Assembly (NCBI GenBank): GCA_002415025.1 | Contig: DIBR01000038.1 | Coordinates: 7,025 to 71,024, forward strand | Direction: 5' to 3' | Origin: Spongiibacteraceae bacterium UBA5047 | GTDB taxonomy: Bacteria > Pseudomonadota > Gammaproteobacteria > Pseudomonadales > Spongiibacteraceae | Length of the DNA stretch: 64,000 nt | Shown: positions 42,930 to 51,657 of the stretch, one piece after another | How the letters are laid out: each line of letters begins with the position of its first letter | Numbering within the stretch: the first letter of the stretch is position 1 | Made by a program: the position numbers and the translations under genes | The notes under the pieces: model-generated | What the model was told of the DNA's origin: nothing | The model's input: the letters and a program-made list of their open reading frames with translations, nothing else | Database searches by the model: none

Positions 42930-43519
42930 TTACGTGTCAATGCTAAATCTGCAGCATTGACCGCCGCGAACTATGCATTCAGTTTGCGTCACTGATTTTT
43001 TTGAGGCGCTTTCCATAAACGCGATGTCAAAATCACAGAATTCTGGACGCTTTTCCGCTAGATGATGGTACACGCAGTTGTAGGCGACAACTTCATTTTT
43101 TTTGATCCGAGTTCGGCTTCGTAGCCAAGTGAATCCATTACTTCAACGAGCTCTATTGTATCCATTGCTCGAGCTGAACTAGCGCTTTGGCCTACCTTTT
43201 TCCCCATATTCTTCATGATTTTTGAAAAATTTCTGGAATCCTGTTCGGCAATTGTTTCTATAAGCATGCCAGCCATTGAGGAATATCTTTTTGGAATAAG
43301 ATCAACTCCCGCATTGGTAATGCTGTAGAGCTGCTGCGGTCGCCGGCCGGTCGCTTTCAGACTAGAGGGAGCAATATAGCCACTGCGTTCGAGCGAAATT
43401 ACATGCTGTCTTGCCGCGTTTTTACTGATAGACAAGAACTCAGATAGCGTGTCAACGGCAACGCCATTTCGGCTTCTTAACATGTGATGCAGAAGGTCGA
43501 ATCGTCCCGGGCGCGCCAT
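42930..43519 (-). pseudogene. SufR/COG2345-like winged-helix regulator with one-base frameshift
   Basis: The N-terminal half is an ArsR/DeoR-type winged helix (VDTLSEFLSISKNAARQHVISLERSGYI ... RRPQQLYSITNAGVDL). After LGYEAELGSKK the frame is lost in a run of eight A bases; with nine, the protein continues NEVVAYNC to ECIVRGGQCCRFSIDT and a TAA at 42930, for about 196 residues. The C-terminal cysteines (C, 12, C, 19, C, 6, CC) could bind an Fe-S cluster or metal. No ribosome site precedes the ATG; a terminator touches it. The gene may be dead, phase-variable, or a sequencing artefact at the homopolymer. Confidence 0.7.
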
Positions 43520-43567
43520 ACAAACCAAAAAGGCCCCACTCGAAAGAGTGGGGCCTTTTTGGTTTGT
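43520..43567. terminator. Perfect 22-bp bidirectional Rho-independent terminator
   Basis: A 22-base arm (ACAAACCAAAAAGGCCCCACTC shortened here to its core AAAAAGGCCCCACTC), loop GAAA, and its exact complement. The GC-rich core is flanked by A5 and T5 runs, so it can stop transcription in both directions. It is one base from the start codon of the Cys-rich regulator, an odd place for a terminator relative to that gene. Confidence 0.85.
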
Positions 43568-43627
43568 GGGGTGTGCTTGTGGCGAAAGAACGTCACCGTT
43601 CGACAAACGCGGCAGCGTTTGGATCAA

Positions 43628-43681
43628 GCCGCTGCAAGCGGCGCAGCCCGAAGGGCGCCAACAGGCCTTGGCCTGCTGGCG
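43628..43681. repeat. Cluster of three GC-rich hairpins
   Basis: GCCGCT-gca-AGCGGC (43628-43642), GCCC-gaa-GGGC (43646-43656) and CGCCA-a-CAGGCC-tt-GGCCTG-c-TGGCG (43656-43681) follow one another downstream of the strong terminator. No gene is supported in 43568-43809. The array resembles REP-like palindromic spacer DNA. Confidence 0.5.
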
Positions 43682-43809
43682 ATCAATTGCTCTTTTGGCA
43701 ATCAAGAATGTCCCCGATTCTACAAGTGCTGTCCGCATTTCCTCTGTCTTCCCTATCTTGCTTCAGGCGATAATTGCCGGTTATTGACGCAATTGGGGAT
43801 GCATGCCAA

Positions 43810-46800
43810 ATGAAGGGGCCATTTATTCGACGCTGGGGCTTGGTGATAACACTGGTGCTGCTCAGCACTTCTTTGGCTGCATGTCGCAGTTCCTCGGGCT
43901 CTTCCGGTTCGTCTGCTGTCGGCGGTGGCTTCGGCACCACTCCGGTACCGGGCGATAACGGCGGAGGCACCACACCTCCACCCGCCGGGGGCGGCGATGG
44001 TGGTACAACGCCACCGCCTGATTCCGGTTCTGGTGGCGGCGGTGGTAACGGTAATCCCCCGGTGCCTTCAGAGCCCCGCACGTTTGTTATTTTCCCTGAT
44101 AACGGCACTGACCGCCCGGCAGGCACGGCGCAAGATGAAGCGCTCTCCGCATTTTTTATCGCTCTGGCCGGTGATGTTGTGGAGTTTGCCGAGGGTACCT
44201 TTAACTTCGACACGACCCTGGTGATGTCCCATAAAGACGGAATTACGGTGCGTGGCGCGGGCATGCGCAAAACCATCCTCAATTTTGAGCAAAGCAGTAC
44301 GCCCGAAGGTTTCTCGATGAGCCATATGAATGGCATCACCATCGAAGATCTGACCGTATACGATACCCCCGGATTCTCTATCAAGATATCGGACTCCGAC
44401 CACGTAACGCTGCGAAATATGCGCACCATGTGGAGCAGTGGCGACGGCAATATGGACCCCAATGTGCCGTCCACGCTTGATGTGTCCTGTAATGGCAGTA
44501 ATGCCGCCTCCAAGGGCTTCAAGGTACATGGCGGCTCGCACTTGGGTTTGCCCTCTTTTCCTGAGGCGCAAGGCAGCTACGTTGATGCGAACGGTGTCAC
44601 TCGCCGCTATGTGGTTGACCCCACTAACGGCGGCTATGCACTTTATCCTGTGCTCACCAACAACGTATTGCTGGATAACGTGGTCGCGCTGGGTGCGTCC
44701 GACGCCGGTATCTACGTGGGTCAATCCAATGACGTTATCGTGCGCAATTCGGAAGCGCTGTTTAATGTGGCCGGCTACGAGATAGAGAACACTGATCGCG
44801 CTGACCTGTACAACAACGTAGCGCACTGTAATACCACCGGATTTTTGATTTTCGATTTGCCCGGCCTCAACCAGTATGGTGATGGCACGCGAATTTTCGA
44901 CAGCTATTCTGGCTTCAATAATCAGCCCAACTTTGCACCGGGCGGCATTGTCTCGATCGTTCCGCAGGGCGTGGGTATGTTGCAGCTGGGTTACGACCGG
45001 GTAGAGTTTTTCAAAAACATCGTCGAGTTCAACCGCACCTTGGGTGTGGTGCTTGTCAGCCACGAATTGCTTGAGTTCAAACCTGATCATCCCGATAAGC
45101 GCATGGATTTGTATCCCGAAGGGATTCATATCCACAGTAATACCTTCACAACCAACGGCACGCTCCCCGAGCCGCCGCGGGAAGGTGTATTTACCTGTAG
45201 TGACGATGAGAGTGGCGGTATCGATCCTGGGAAAGTGTTAGAAGGGCTGCAGGATTATCTTACGGGTATTACTGATGATCCGTCTGCTGTCCCCTGTATC
45301 GATCAGACGCATACGTCGCTGCTACCCGCATTGGTTCAGATCAAAACGCTACAGGCAGGCGACCCCTACATTGGCCAGGGCGCGCACATTGTCTGGGACG
45401 GTATGTACGACAAAGCCAGCAATGGTTGCGACCTTACGCCCGAGTTTGAAGCCAAGGTAGACAACAGCATCGCACAGGACGGCAAACCTCTGGGCAAGCC
45501 CGATTACGACAGCAGTGATTTCCCTACCTGTCGCTACAACGATTACAAATTCAGTGACGTAAGTGCGGGTACCCGGCGCCACCCTTTGTTCTGGTATTGT
45601 TTTCCTGATGCCGGTGATGTCGGTGCAAACATATTTTCACCTGATAGCCGAAAATATCTTAATTTTGTGGATACTGAGCCCACCAATCCACCCAAAGTGG
45701 ATATAAATGCGCATGATTGCCCGACCTTGTTTGGTGCGCAACTGGCGCCGATTCCGCCCGCCGTTGTTCAGCCTTATGTACCCGGTGCCGGTGGTGTGAA
45801 GCCGCCCACGGCAGATGAAATTCTGGCGGTTTGCGAGTCTGGCAGCGGCAACGCGATCAATGCCGACGCGCTTGCGTTCAACTGCCCGAAATTGTCGCAC
45901 TACAATCTGTTTGCCGACGCGACCGACCCCCGGTCGGGCTTCAATGGCAATGGCGTATTGTTTGATCTGACCACCCCGCTTTTCTCGGATTACGCGAGCA
46001 AATACCGCGTACTGTTTTTGCCCCCGGGTGAATCTGCCCAGTGGGTTGTGGGCAATGCCTCGTCGCCCAATGCGACCCTCGATTTTCCAGTGGGTACGGT
46101 TATCGCCAAGACCTTTAGCTTTAAAGATGGCGCGAATGAAGATGTTGTTGAAACCCGACTGTTGATTCACCGTTCGGATGAGAAGGGCAGCAGCTTTTGG
46201 GAAGGCTTGCCTTACAAGTGGGAAACGGATTCGTCCGGTAATCGAACCGATGCCGTGCTGGCTGTTTCAGGCGGCAAGAAAAGCGTTAGCTGGAATTATC
46301 CTGATCCCGATCCGGCTGTTCAAAAAACCTACTCGGGAAGCACGACCAGCTACGCGATTCCGCATCCCAATCAGTGCGGCAGCTGCCACAACAACGACGA
46401 CCGGCAGGCGGGTGATGCACCCATCGGCCCGAAGGTTCGCCTTATGAATCGTCCGATTGATTTTGGCAGCGGCCCGGTTAATCAGTTACAGCACCTCTGT
46501 GATGCCGGCTACATAAGCGGCTGTCCGGCTAATCTGGCGGTCAACCCGGCGACATTAGTGGCGTCTAACGCACCGCGTCTGCCGCGTTTTGATGTGCCGG
46601 GCGATACCTTTTCAATCGCAGGCTTGCAGAATAATAACGCCAGCGATGCGGCCAAGCACAACGTTGAAGTGCGAACACGCGCCTGGCTGGAAACCAACTG
46701 CGCGCATTGCCACAACCGCAAGGGCCTGGCCGGCAGCACCGGCGTGTTCCTGGATGTGTTCCGCAAGGTGGATCTCAACTACGGTATCTGTAAACAGCCG

Positions 46801-47019
46801 AATACCGCAGGCTCGGCGTCAGGTGGCCGGTCGAGAGATATCGTGCCAACCAGCGCCAATGATTCGATTGTGAGTTTTCGCGTACACTCCGAAGATCTGA
46901 GTATTCAAATGCCGCCGCTGGCGCGCAGCGTGAAACATGATGAGGCTGCGGCGCTGGTTGATCTCTGGATCAACACCGTGCTGGACGGAGATTACAACAA
47001 CGGCGATTGCGCGCCCTGA
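43810..47019 (+). CDS. Fused parallel beta-helix and dihaem cytochrome-type lipoprotein
   Basis: 1069 residues. A lipobox (STSLAAC, Cys25) and a long Gly/Pro/Ser-rich linker (about 26-88) precede a right-handed beta-helix domain (about 90-480) with repeats such as VTLRNMRTMWSSG and GIYVGQSNDVIVRNSEALFN. From about 640 the sequence follows the SO_2930/HNE_0200 family, with CGSCH at 856-860 and CAHCH at 964-968 as haem c sites. In Shewanella-like genomes these two halves, as I recall the families TIGR03805 and TIGR03806, are encoded by neighbouring genes; here they form one chain. It should be an outer-membrane or periplasmic lipoprotein. Function unknown. Confidence 0.8.
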   Translation: MKGPFIRRWGLVITLVLLSTSLAACRSSSGSSGSSAVGGGFGTTPVPGDNGGGTTPPPAGGGDGGTTPPPDSGSGGGGGNGNPPVPSEPRTFVIFPDNGTDRPAGTAQDEALSAFFIALAGDVVEFAEGTFNFDTTLVMSHKDGITVRGAGMRKTILNFEQSSTPEGFSMSHMNGITIEDLTVYDTPGFSIKISDSDHVTLRNMRTMWSSGDGNMDPNVPSTLDVSCNGSNAASKGFKVHGGSHLGLPSFPEAQGSYVDANGVTRRYVVDPTNGGYALYPVLTNNVLLDNVVALGASDAGIYVGQSNDVIVRNSEALFNVAGYEIENTDRADLYNNVAHCNTTGFLIFDLPGLNQYGDGTRIFDSYSGFNNQPNFAPGGIVSIVPQGVGMLQLGYDRVEFFKNIVEFNRTLGVVLVSHELLEFKPDHPDKRMDLYPEGIHIHSNTFTTNGTLPEPPREGVFTCSDDESGGIDPGKVLEGLQDYLTGITDDPSAVPCIDQTHTSLLPALVQIKTLQAGDPYIGQGAHIVWDGMYDKASNGCDLTPEFEAKVDNSIAQDGKPLGKPDYDSSDFPTCRYNDYKFSDVSAGTRRHPLFWYCFPDAGDVGANIFSPDSRKYLNFVDTEPTNPPKVDINAHDCPTLFGAQLAPIPPAVVQPYVPGAGGVKPPTADEILAVCESGSGNAINADALAFNCPKLSHYNLFADATDPRSGFNGNGVLFDLTTPLFSDYASKYRVLFLPPGESAQWVVGNASSPNATLDFPVGTVIAKTFSFKDGANEDVVETRLLIHRSDEKGSSFWEGLPYKWETDSSGNRTDAVLAVSGGKKSVSWNYPDPDPAVQKTYSGSTTSYAIPHPNQCGSCHNNDDRQAGDAPIGPKVRLMNRPIDFGSGPVNQLQHLCDAGYISGCPANLAVNPATLVASNAPRLPRFDVPGDTFSIAGLQNNNASDAAKHNVEVRTRAWLETNCAHCHNRKGLAGSTGVFLDVFRKVDLNYGICKQPNTAGSASGGRSRDIVPTSANDSIVSFRVHSEDLSIQMPPLARSVKHDEAAALVDLWINTVLDGDYNNGDCAP

Positions 47020-47052
47020 TTAGAGGGGAAGAACTTCCGATGCTTGGTGAAA

Positions 47053-47071
47053 GGCGGGCGTGATGCCCGCC
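47053..47071. terminator. GC hairpin between convergent genes
   Basis: GGCGGGC-gtgat-GCCCGCC is a perfect 7-bp stem in the 69-base gap between convergent genes. No U tract follows, so termination is inferred from position only. Confidence 0.4.
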
Positions 47072-47088
47072 GCAAGGCCCGATTGATA

Positions 47089-47625
47089 TCAGGCTTTTGG
47101 TGAGCGTGCTGCCTGTTCGTTGGCGTTCAGAGCGTATTTTTCGGTGTATTTTTTGAATCGTTTGAACATCCAGCGATTGGCCATACCCATAATCGGGCGT
47201 ATCAGGGCGTCGCTCCAGTTGGGGCCGCCCCGGTTCTCCATGGCCATATACCATGTGACTCGACAGGTGCCGTCGCCCAGATCCGTTACGCGATAGTCTT
47301 CGAGGAATTTTTCAGTCGCATCCTTGCTGCAGCCCACAAAGGTAAAGGCCATCCGCTTGCCGCGCTCCCACGCGACAAATTCCTCATAGCCGTCCATATT
47401 CCCCATCATGTACACCGTCCGTGTTGTGCCTACGCCAAAGGGTTTTGGTGAGGTCCACTCAACTCTCTGTATGGGAAATGCCCAGACGGTCCAGGAGACT
47501 TCGTCTTCGAACACCTCAAAAATTTGCTCTGGCGTTGCCCGGATAATCTCTTCCGCCTTGTAAACATTTTTGGTCTGTTCCAGAAAATCCAGACCCACCG
47601 GGGTGCATTCGAAGTAGTCGCTCAT
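47089..47625 (-). CDS. SRPBCC-fold protein (polyketide cyclase/START-like)
   Basis: 178 residues. The pattern YKAEEIIRATPEQIFEVFEDEVSWTVWAFPIQRVEWTSPKPFGVGTTRTVYM and DLGDGTCRVTWYMAME is that of the SRPBCC (helix-grip) superfamily, which binds hydrophobic ligands in a deep pocket. A basic C-terminal helix (MFKRFKKYTEKYAL) follows. AAGG precedes the ATG. It is on the same strand as the AraC regulator that follows and may share its control. A lipid or aromatic ligand is likely, but its identity is unknown. Confidence 0.75.
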   Translation of the reverse strand: MSDYFECTPVGLDFLEQTKNVYKAEEIIRATPEQIFEVFEDEVSWTVWAFPIQRVEWTSPKPFGVGTTRTVYMMGNMDGYEEFVAWERGKRMAFTFVGCSKDATEKFLEDYRVTDLGDGTCRVTWYMAMENRGGPNWSDALIRPIMGMANRWMFKRFKKYTEKYALNANEQAARSPKA

Positions 47626-47708
47626 TGTTGTACCTTTCTGTTATTGATTGAGAATAGTGCTGGAAGTTATTTAGAGTGTCTACCGTCAGATGGTGTGATT
47701 GCTATCTT

Positions 47709-48725
47709 TCAGCTGCGCCGCTTTGCCTGCCGGTAGGCCGCCGGTGAGGTGCCGGTCAGGCGGCGAAAAGCCTGACTGAAACTGGATGCATCAGCATAGG
47801 ACAGTCGCTGTGCAATTTCGTCGGTGCTCATTGCGGTGTTTTCCAGCAGCAGTCTGGCCTGGTCGCAGCGAACTTCATCGACCAATTGCCGATAGCTTAC
47901 TCCCTCGCCTTCCAGTTTCCGTCGCAGCGTTCGCACCGTCATGGACAATTCTTCGGCAACCGCTTCCATCGACGGAAGTTCTTTCATGTTGGCGAGGAGT
48001 ACGCTGCGAACGCGATCAGTGATGGCGGGTTGCTCGTTTCGAATCCCGGAGGATTCTGCGGCCTTGAGTACTTCATCGGGTACTTGCAGCGGCTGAAACA
48101 GCAGGGATCGAGGAAGTACAAAGCCGCTGCGGGGGGCTGAGAATCGCAGCGGGCCGTTAAAGTATTTGCGATAGAGCTCGGCATGGCTCGGTTCGGGGTA
48201 GTTGAACCAGATTTCAAGAGCCTCAAAGCTGGCGCCCAGAAGATCGTGCGCGACCATGCCCAGAGCCACCATTTCCCGTTCGATGATGACCACCTTCAGG
48301 TCGTCAGGCACGTCGGCATCATCAAAGTACCAGTGTACCCGGTCACCGTGTTCTTCGATGCTCAATTGGCAGAAAGCAAAGGTCATGGCGGAATGGGCCA
48401 GCGACAGTTGTGCAGCTTCTCCCACCGTCGCGCTATTGGCGAGGGCAAAGCCCCAGACACCAAATGCCGCGAGGTGGTATCGGGAGCCCACAGCCAAACC
48501 GATACCCGAGTCCAGCGGCTGTCTTGCCAGAATGTTGCGAATCATCTGCAGTTCGTCGCCAGCGGAAATCAGGCTGGTCTGGGAGCGCAAGGCGTCTCCT
48601 GACAGTGAGCAGTTTGCCAATACCTGGGCAGGCGGCATCCCGCGCGCCTGGGCGGCAGACAGCAGAATATGTGCATTGACGACGCTTCGCTTGAAACCGG
48701 AAGCAGTCGGTTGATCGCTACCCAT
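47709..48725 (-). CDS. AraC-family regulator (Arabinose_bd N-terminal type)
   Basis: 338 residues. The N-terminal domain (about 25-210; LSAAQARGMPPAQVLANCSLSGDAL, FGVWGFALANSATVGEAAQL, YKYFNGPLRFSAPRSGFVLPRS-like) is the OruR/ArgR-type ligand-binding domain. The C-terminal double helix-turn-helix (235-335) ends LSYADASSFSQAFRRLTGTSPAAYRQ. Such regulators often control lipid, steroid or fatty-acid catabolism genes. The adjacent SRPBCC and divergent VOC genes are candidate targets. Confidence 0.88.
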   Translation of the reverse strand: MGSDQPTASGFKRSVVNAHILLSAAQARGMPPAQVLANCSLSGDALRSQTSLISAGDELQMIRNILARQPLDSGIGLAVGSRYHLAAFGVWGFALANSATVGEAAQLSLAHSAMTFAFCQLSIEEHGDRVHWYFDDADVPDDLKVVIIEREMVALGMVAHDLLGASFEALEIWFNYPEPSHAELYRKYFNGPLRFSAPRSGFVLPRSLLFQPLQVPDEVLKAAESSGIRNEQPAITDRVRSVLLANMKELPSMEAVAEELSMTVRTLRRKLEGEGVSYRQLVDEVRCDQARLLLENTAMSTDEIAQRLSYADASSFSQAFRRLTGTSPAAYRQAKRRS

Positions 48726-48985
48726 AGTGATTAACGCTACATCTACTCAGTAGACCCAAATGCAAACGATAGCGGTTACCGCGACGGGCTGCCAGCAAAA
48801 GTGCCTGATTACCGCTAACCACAATTGACTGAAGCTGTGCTGCCGCGCTCCCGGCCTTGAGAAAATGGACTGGATAACACATCTGAGCCACGCAATTAGA
48901 GATGGCTGAGGCTTGTTTCCGGCCGCGCTGTTGTTCACTATCAGTGCAGCGTAGCCGCTAACGATAACAACACAGGATAGGCATC

Positions 48986-49486
48986 ATGGGTGAGGAAGGG
49001 TTTGTCAAAAACATCAGCCACGCAGTCATTCACTGCCGGGACATCAAAGCCACCATCGGCTTCTATCAGTTATTGGGATTCAATGTCGATCGGATCATCA
49101 GTCATGACTTCAACAATCCGGGTGACATCCATGATCTGGATTCGATTCCCCTGAATCGTACGCCGTCCGGCGATTTTTATTGTGTCGGTATGGGGCTGGG
49201 AAGCACTGATCCAAAGACTATTACCCGGCTCGAGATCATGCAGTGGGCGGCGCCTGAAAAGCGCGCGAATTACTCCTCGCCGGCAGAACATCTGGGTCTG
49301 GTCCGGCTGGCGTTTTCCGTCAGTGGGGCCAGTGTTCTGGCCGCACGGTTGGCGGAGCAGGGCCACAGGGTTGACCCAGTTGAGACCATCGATATTTCGC
49401 CCACGCTGAGTTCGGTCTATGCCCATGCTTATGATCCTGATGGCAACTGGGTAACCCTGATGGAATGGGTTAAGCACCGGAAGTAG
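48986..49486 (+). CDS. VOC-family (glyoxalase/dioxygenase-like) protein
   Basis: 166 residues, two beta-alpha-beta-beta-beta modules: ISHAVIHCRDIKATIGFYQLLGFNV at the start and HLGLVRLAFSVSG ... YAHAYDPDGNWVTLMEW at the end. His24-like and Glu-equivalent positions for a metal are plausible, but the reaction is not identifiable. AGGATAGGC lies before the ATG. It is divergent from the AraC regulator gene with a 260-base spacer in which no other gene is seen. Confidence 0.78.
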   Translation: MGEEGFVKNISHAVIHCRDIKATIGFYQLLGFNVDRIISHDFNNPGDIHDLDSIPLNRTPSGDFYCVGMGLGSTDPKTITRLEIMQWAAPEKRANYSSPAEHLGLVRLAFSVSGASVLAARLAEQGHRVDPVETIDISPTLSSVYAHAYDPDGNWVTLMEWVKHRK

Positions 49487-49582
49487 GCTTTAGTTGAACT
49501 GATCAGGCCTTGGGTACTTCAGTTATAGTTAAGTAACAGGGTTTACCCTGAGTCTTGAACCATTCATAAATACGGGTTGGCC

Positions 49583-50239
49583 ATGCGTTTATTGCTGGCG
49601 GAAGATGACAAGCAACTGGGTGAATCTCTGCAGGCCGCCCTGGCCCTGGAGGGCTATGCGGTTGATTGGCTTACGCGTGGCAGCGAGGTATTGCACGCCA
49701 CCGAAGTTGCCGCGTACGACGCGGTTATTCTCGATATCGGCTTGCCGGGGCTATCGGGGCTTGAGGTCTTGCGCGCCCTGCGCCAGCGTGGCGAAGGCTT
49801 GCCTGTCATGCTCTTGACTGCGCGCGATACGGTGGCCGACCGGGTGCAAGGGCTGGATGTGGGCGCCGACGACTATCTGAGCAAACCCTTCGATGTAAAT
49901 GAACTGTTTGCCCGTCTGCGTTCAATTCTGCGGCGCAGCGCGGGGGTTGCCGGCCCCAGTCTCGTAGCCGGCGAGCTTGAAATTTTTCTGCATAATCACG
50001 AGGTACGTTTTCGCGGCGAAGCGCTGGTACTGCCTGCCAAGGAAGTTGCGCTACTGGAAGTGCTGGCCCGCAACCGCGGGCGCTTTGTTACCAAAACCCG
50101 GTTGGCAGAGAGTCTGTACAGCTGGGATGACGAGGTCGGCTCCAATACGCTGGAGGTTTACATCTCGCACCTGCGCAAGCAATTTGGCAGCGACAGCATT
50201 GAAACCCTGCGCGGCGTTGGCTACCGGTTGGTGCTGTGA
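49583..50239 (+). CDS. OmpR-family response regulator (QseB/PmrA-like)
   Basis: 218 residues. Receiver domain with EDD near 8, phosphoacceptor Asp51 in VILDIGLPGLSG, Thr in LLTARD and Lys in YLSKPFD; OmpR winged helix with VLPAKEVALLEVLARNRGRFVTKTRL and SNTLEVYISHLRKQFG. The ATG was preferred over a TTG two codons upstream. It overlaps the kinase gene that follows. The pair stands directly before the planctomycete-type operon and may control it; that link is inference from position. Confidence 0.9.
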   Translation: MRLLLAEDDKQLGESLQAALALEGYAVDWLTRGSEVLHATEVAAYDAVILDIGLPGLSGLEVLRALRQRGEGLPVMLLTARDTVADRVQGLDVGADDYLSKPFDVNELFARLRSILRRSAGVAGPSLVAGELEIFLHNHEVRFRGEALVLPAKEVALLEVLARNRGRFVTKTRLAESLYSWDDEVGSNTLEVYISHLRKQFGSDSIETLRGVGYRLVL

Positions 50240-51657
50240 TGATTGCGCCTTCGCTCCGCAAGCGACTGACTGCTACCGTTATTTCTATCTTTCTCGTGAG
50301 CTGGTTGCTGTCGGCATTGCTGACAACGGTTGCCGCACGTCTGGTATTGCAGAGCGAAGTCGACAAGATGCTGGGCTCCATGCTGGAAGTGACGGCAAAA
50401 GTCGGGCGAACGTTTTTGCAGGGCGAGCTGGAACAACTGCAGGCAACCTTTTCGCAAAGCATGGTGGTGGTGAATGATCAACGGGGTATCGAGGAAGGTA
50501 CCCGTGACAACCCCGTGGTGGTCCGGCTCGATGAAGGCCTTGATTTGGGAACTCTCGGTACGCCGGCACTGAATGTCTGGGTGGGCGGAATTCAATTGCT
50601 GATAGGGCAAAATACGCCGATTTTCCCTCACCCTTCGCAGGTTGACATCGGGGTGGCACTGGATCAGGAAATGGACGGCCAGATGTGGCGTGTCACCTAT
50701 CTCCACGACGAGGGCTACCAGGTCTGGTACGCAACGGGCTTGGCGAACACCGCCAGCCAATTTGACGCGGGGCGTCTGTTGTTGCAGTTGCTGATGCCAC
50801 TGGCCCTGATCATTCCACTGACGATAGTTGCTCTCTATGTTGGGATTCACCGCAATCTGAAGCCGCTGCGGGCCTTGTCGCAACTTATCGAAACCCGCCG
50901 GGCGCGCCAGAGTCTGGAACCGATTGAGGAGCCGGCCGTTCCCGAAGAAATGATTCCCGTGGTCGACTCGCTCAATCACCTGCTGGAGCGACTGGCCGAT
51001 ACTCTGGAAAATGAAAAGCGCTTTACCGCGAATGCCGCCCACGAGTTGCAGACGCCGCTGGCGGCGATAACAACCGAAGTCCAACTGTGCCAGCGTCTGC
51101 TGACTGATGACGCCAGCGCAGAGATGATGCAGCGCATTTACGCGCGTGTGCAGCGGGCATCGCATTCGGTGAGGCAATTGCTGACGCTGGCGAGGCTGGA
51201 CCCGCAAACGCCGCTGGGCGAAGAGACGGTGTTGTTGCACCCGGTGCTTGAAGAAGTGGTGTCGGAGTTGGGCCATCGCCTCAGCGAGCGCGGTTTGCAG
51301 CTACAGTTTGAGGTGGATGACGGCTGCAGTGTTATGGCTAACCGCGCAGCCCTGTTGATACTGTTTCGCAATCTGGTCAGCAACGCCCTGCGTTATACCC
51401 CCCGGGGCGGGCAGGTGGCGATTACTGCCGGCGAAAGGCAGGTGACAGTGGAAAATGATTCGCTGGAAGTCCGTGAGCCTGAGCGCCTGACAGACCGCTT
51501 TTACCGTGGCGACAATGCTCCGCAACTGGCCGAAGAGGCCGGCACAGGTCTGGGGCTGTCTATCGTTAGTCGCATCTGCGAGCTTCACGGCGCTCGTTTG
51601 GCACTCGCCTATTGCGCCGATACCGGGCGGTTTAGCGCGCGAGTGCAGTTTCTCTAA
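50239..51657 (+). CDS. Sensor histidine kinase (QseC/TctE-like)
   Basis: 472 residues: first membrane helix about 12-35, a periplasmic domain of about 130 residues, second helix about 178-200, HAMP-like linker, H-box ANAAHELQTPLAAI, N-box NLVSNALRYTP and G-box AGTGLGLSIVSRICELHGA. A GTG just before the ATG is an alternative start. The overlap with the regulator gene marks a cognate pair. QseC- and PmrB-like kinases sense metals, pH or small molecules; no sensor motif identifies the signal here. Confidence 0.88.
   Translation: MIAPSLRKRLTATVISIFLVSWLLSALLTTVAARLVLQSEVDKMLGSMLEVTAKVGRTFLQGELEQLQATFSQSMVVVNDQRGIEEGTRDNPVVVRLDEGLDLGTLGTPALNVWVGGIQLLIGQNTPIFPHPSQVDIGVALDQEMDGQMWRVTYLHDEGYQVWYATGLANTASQFDAGRLLLQLLMPLALIIPLTIVALYVGIHRNLKPLRALSQLIETRRARQSLEPIEEPAVPEEMIPVVDSLNHLLERLADTLENEKRFTANAAHELQTPLAAITTEVQLCQRLLTDDASAEMMQRIYARVQRASHSVRQLLTLARLDPQTPLGEETVLLHPVLEEVVSELGHRLSERGLQLQFEVDDGCSVMANRAALLILFRNLVSNALRYTPRGGQVAITAGERQVTVENDSLEVREPERLTDRFYRGDNAPQLAEEAGTGLGLSIVSRICELHGARLALAYCADTGRFSARVQFL

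Noticed and set aside
2435..43105. The two regulator copies as att sites of a mobile element
   Set aside because: They are clearly diverged copies of coding DNA, not short identical repeats, and no integrase is seen; kept only as a hint of recombination.
43568..43683. Integron attC site
   Set aside because: The hairpin array lacks the RYYYAAC/GTTRRRY ends and no integron integrase is present.
43484..43813. 109-codon plus-strand frame across the terminator
   Set aside because: It reads through the hairpins and the strong terminator and resembles the spurious frames that arise next to tRNA ends.
44068..45135. 355-codon minus-strand frame
   Set aside because: It is a shadow of the beta-helix gene; long antisense frames are common in GC-rich coding DNA and no family pattern is present.
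50221..51276. 351-codon minus-strand frame
   Set aside because: Antisense of the sensor kinase, rich in Arg, His and Gln as expected for a shadow frame.
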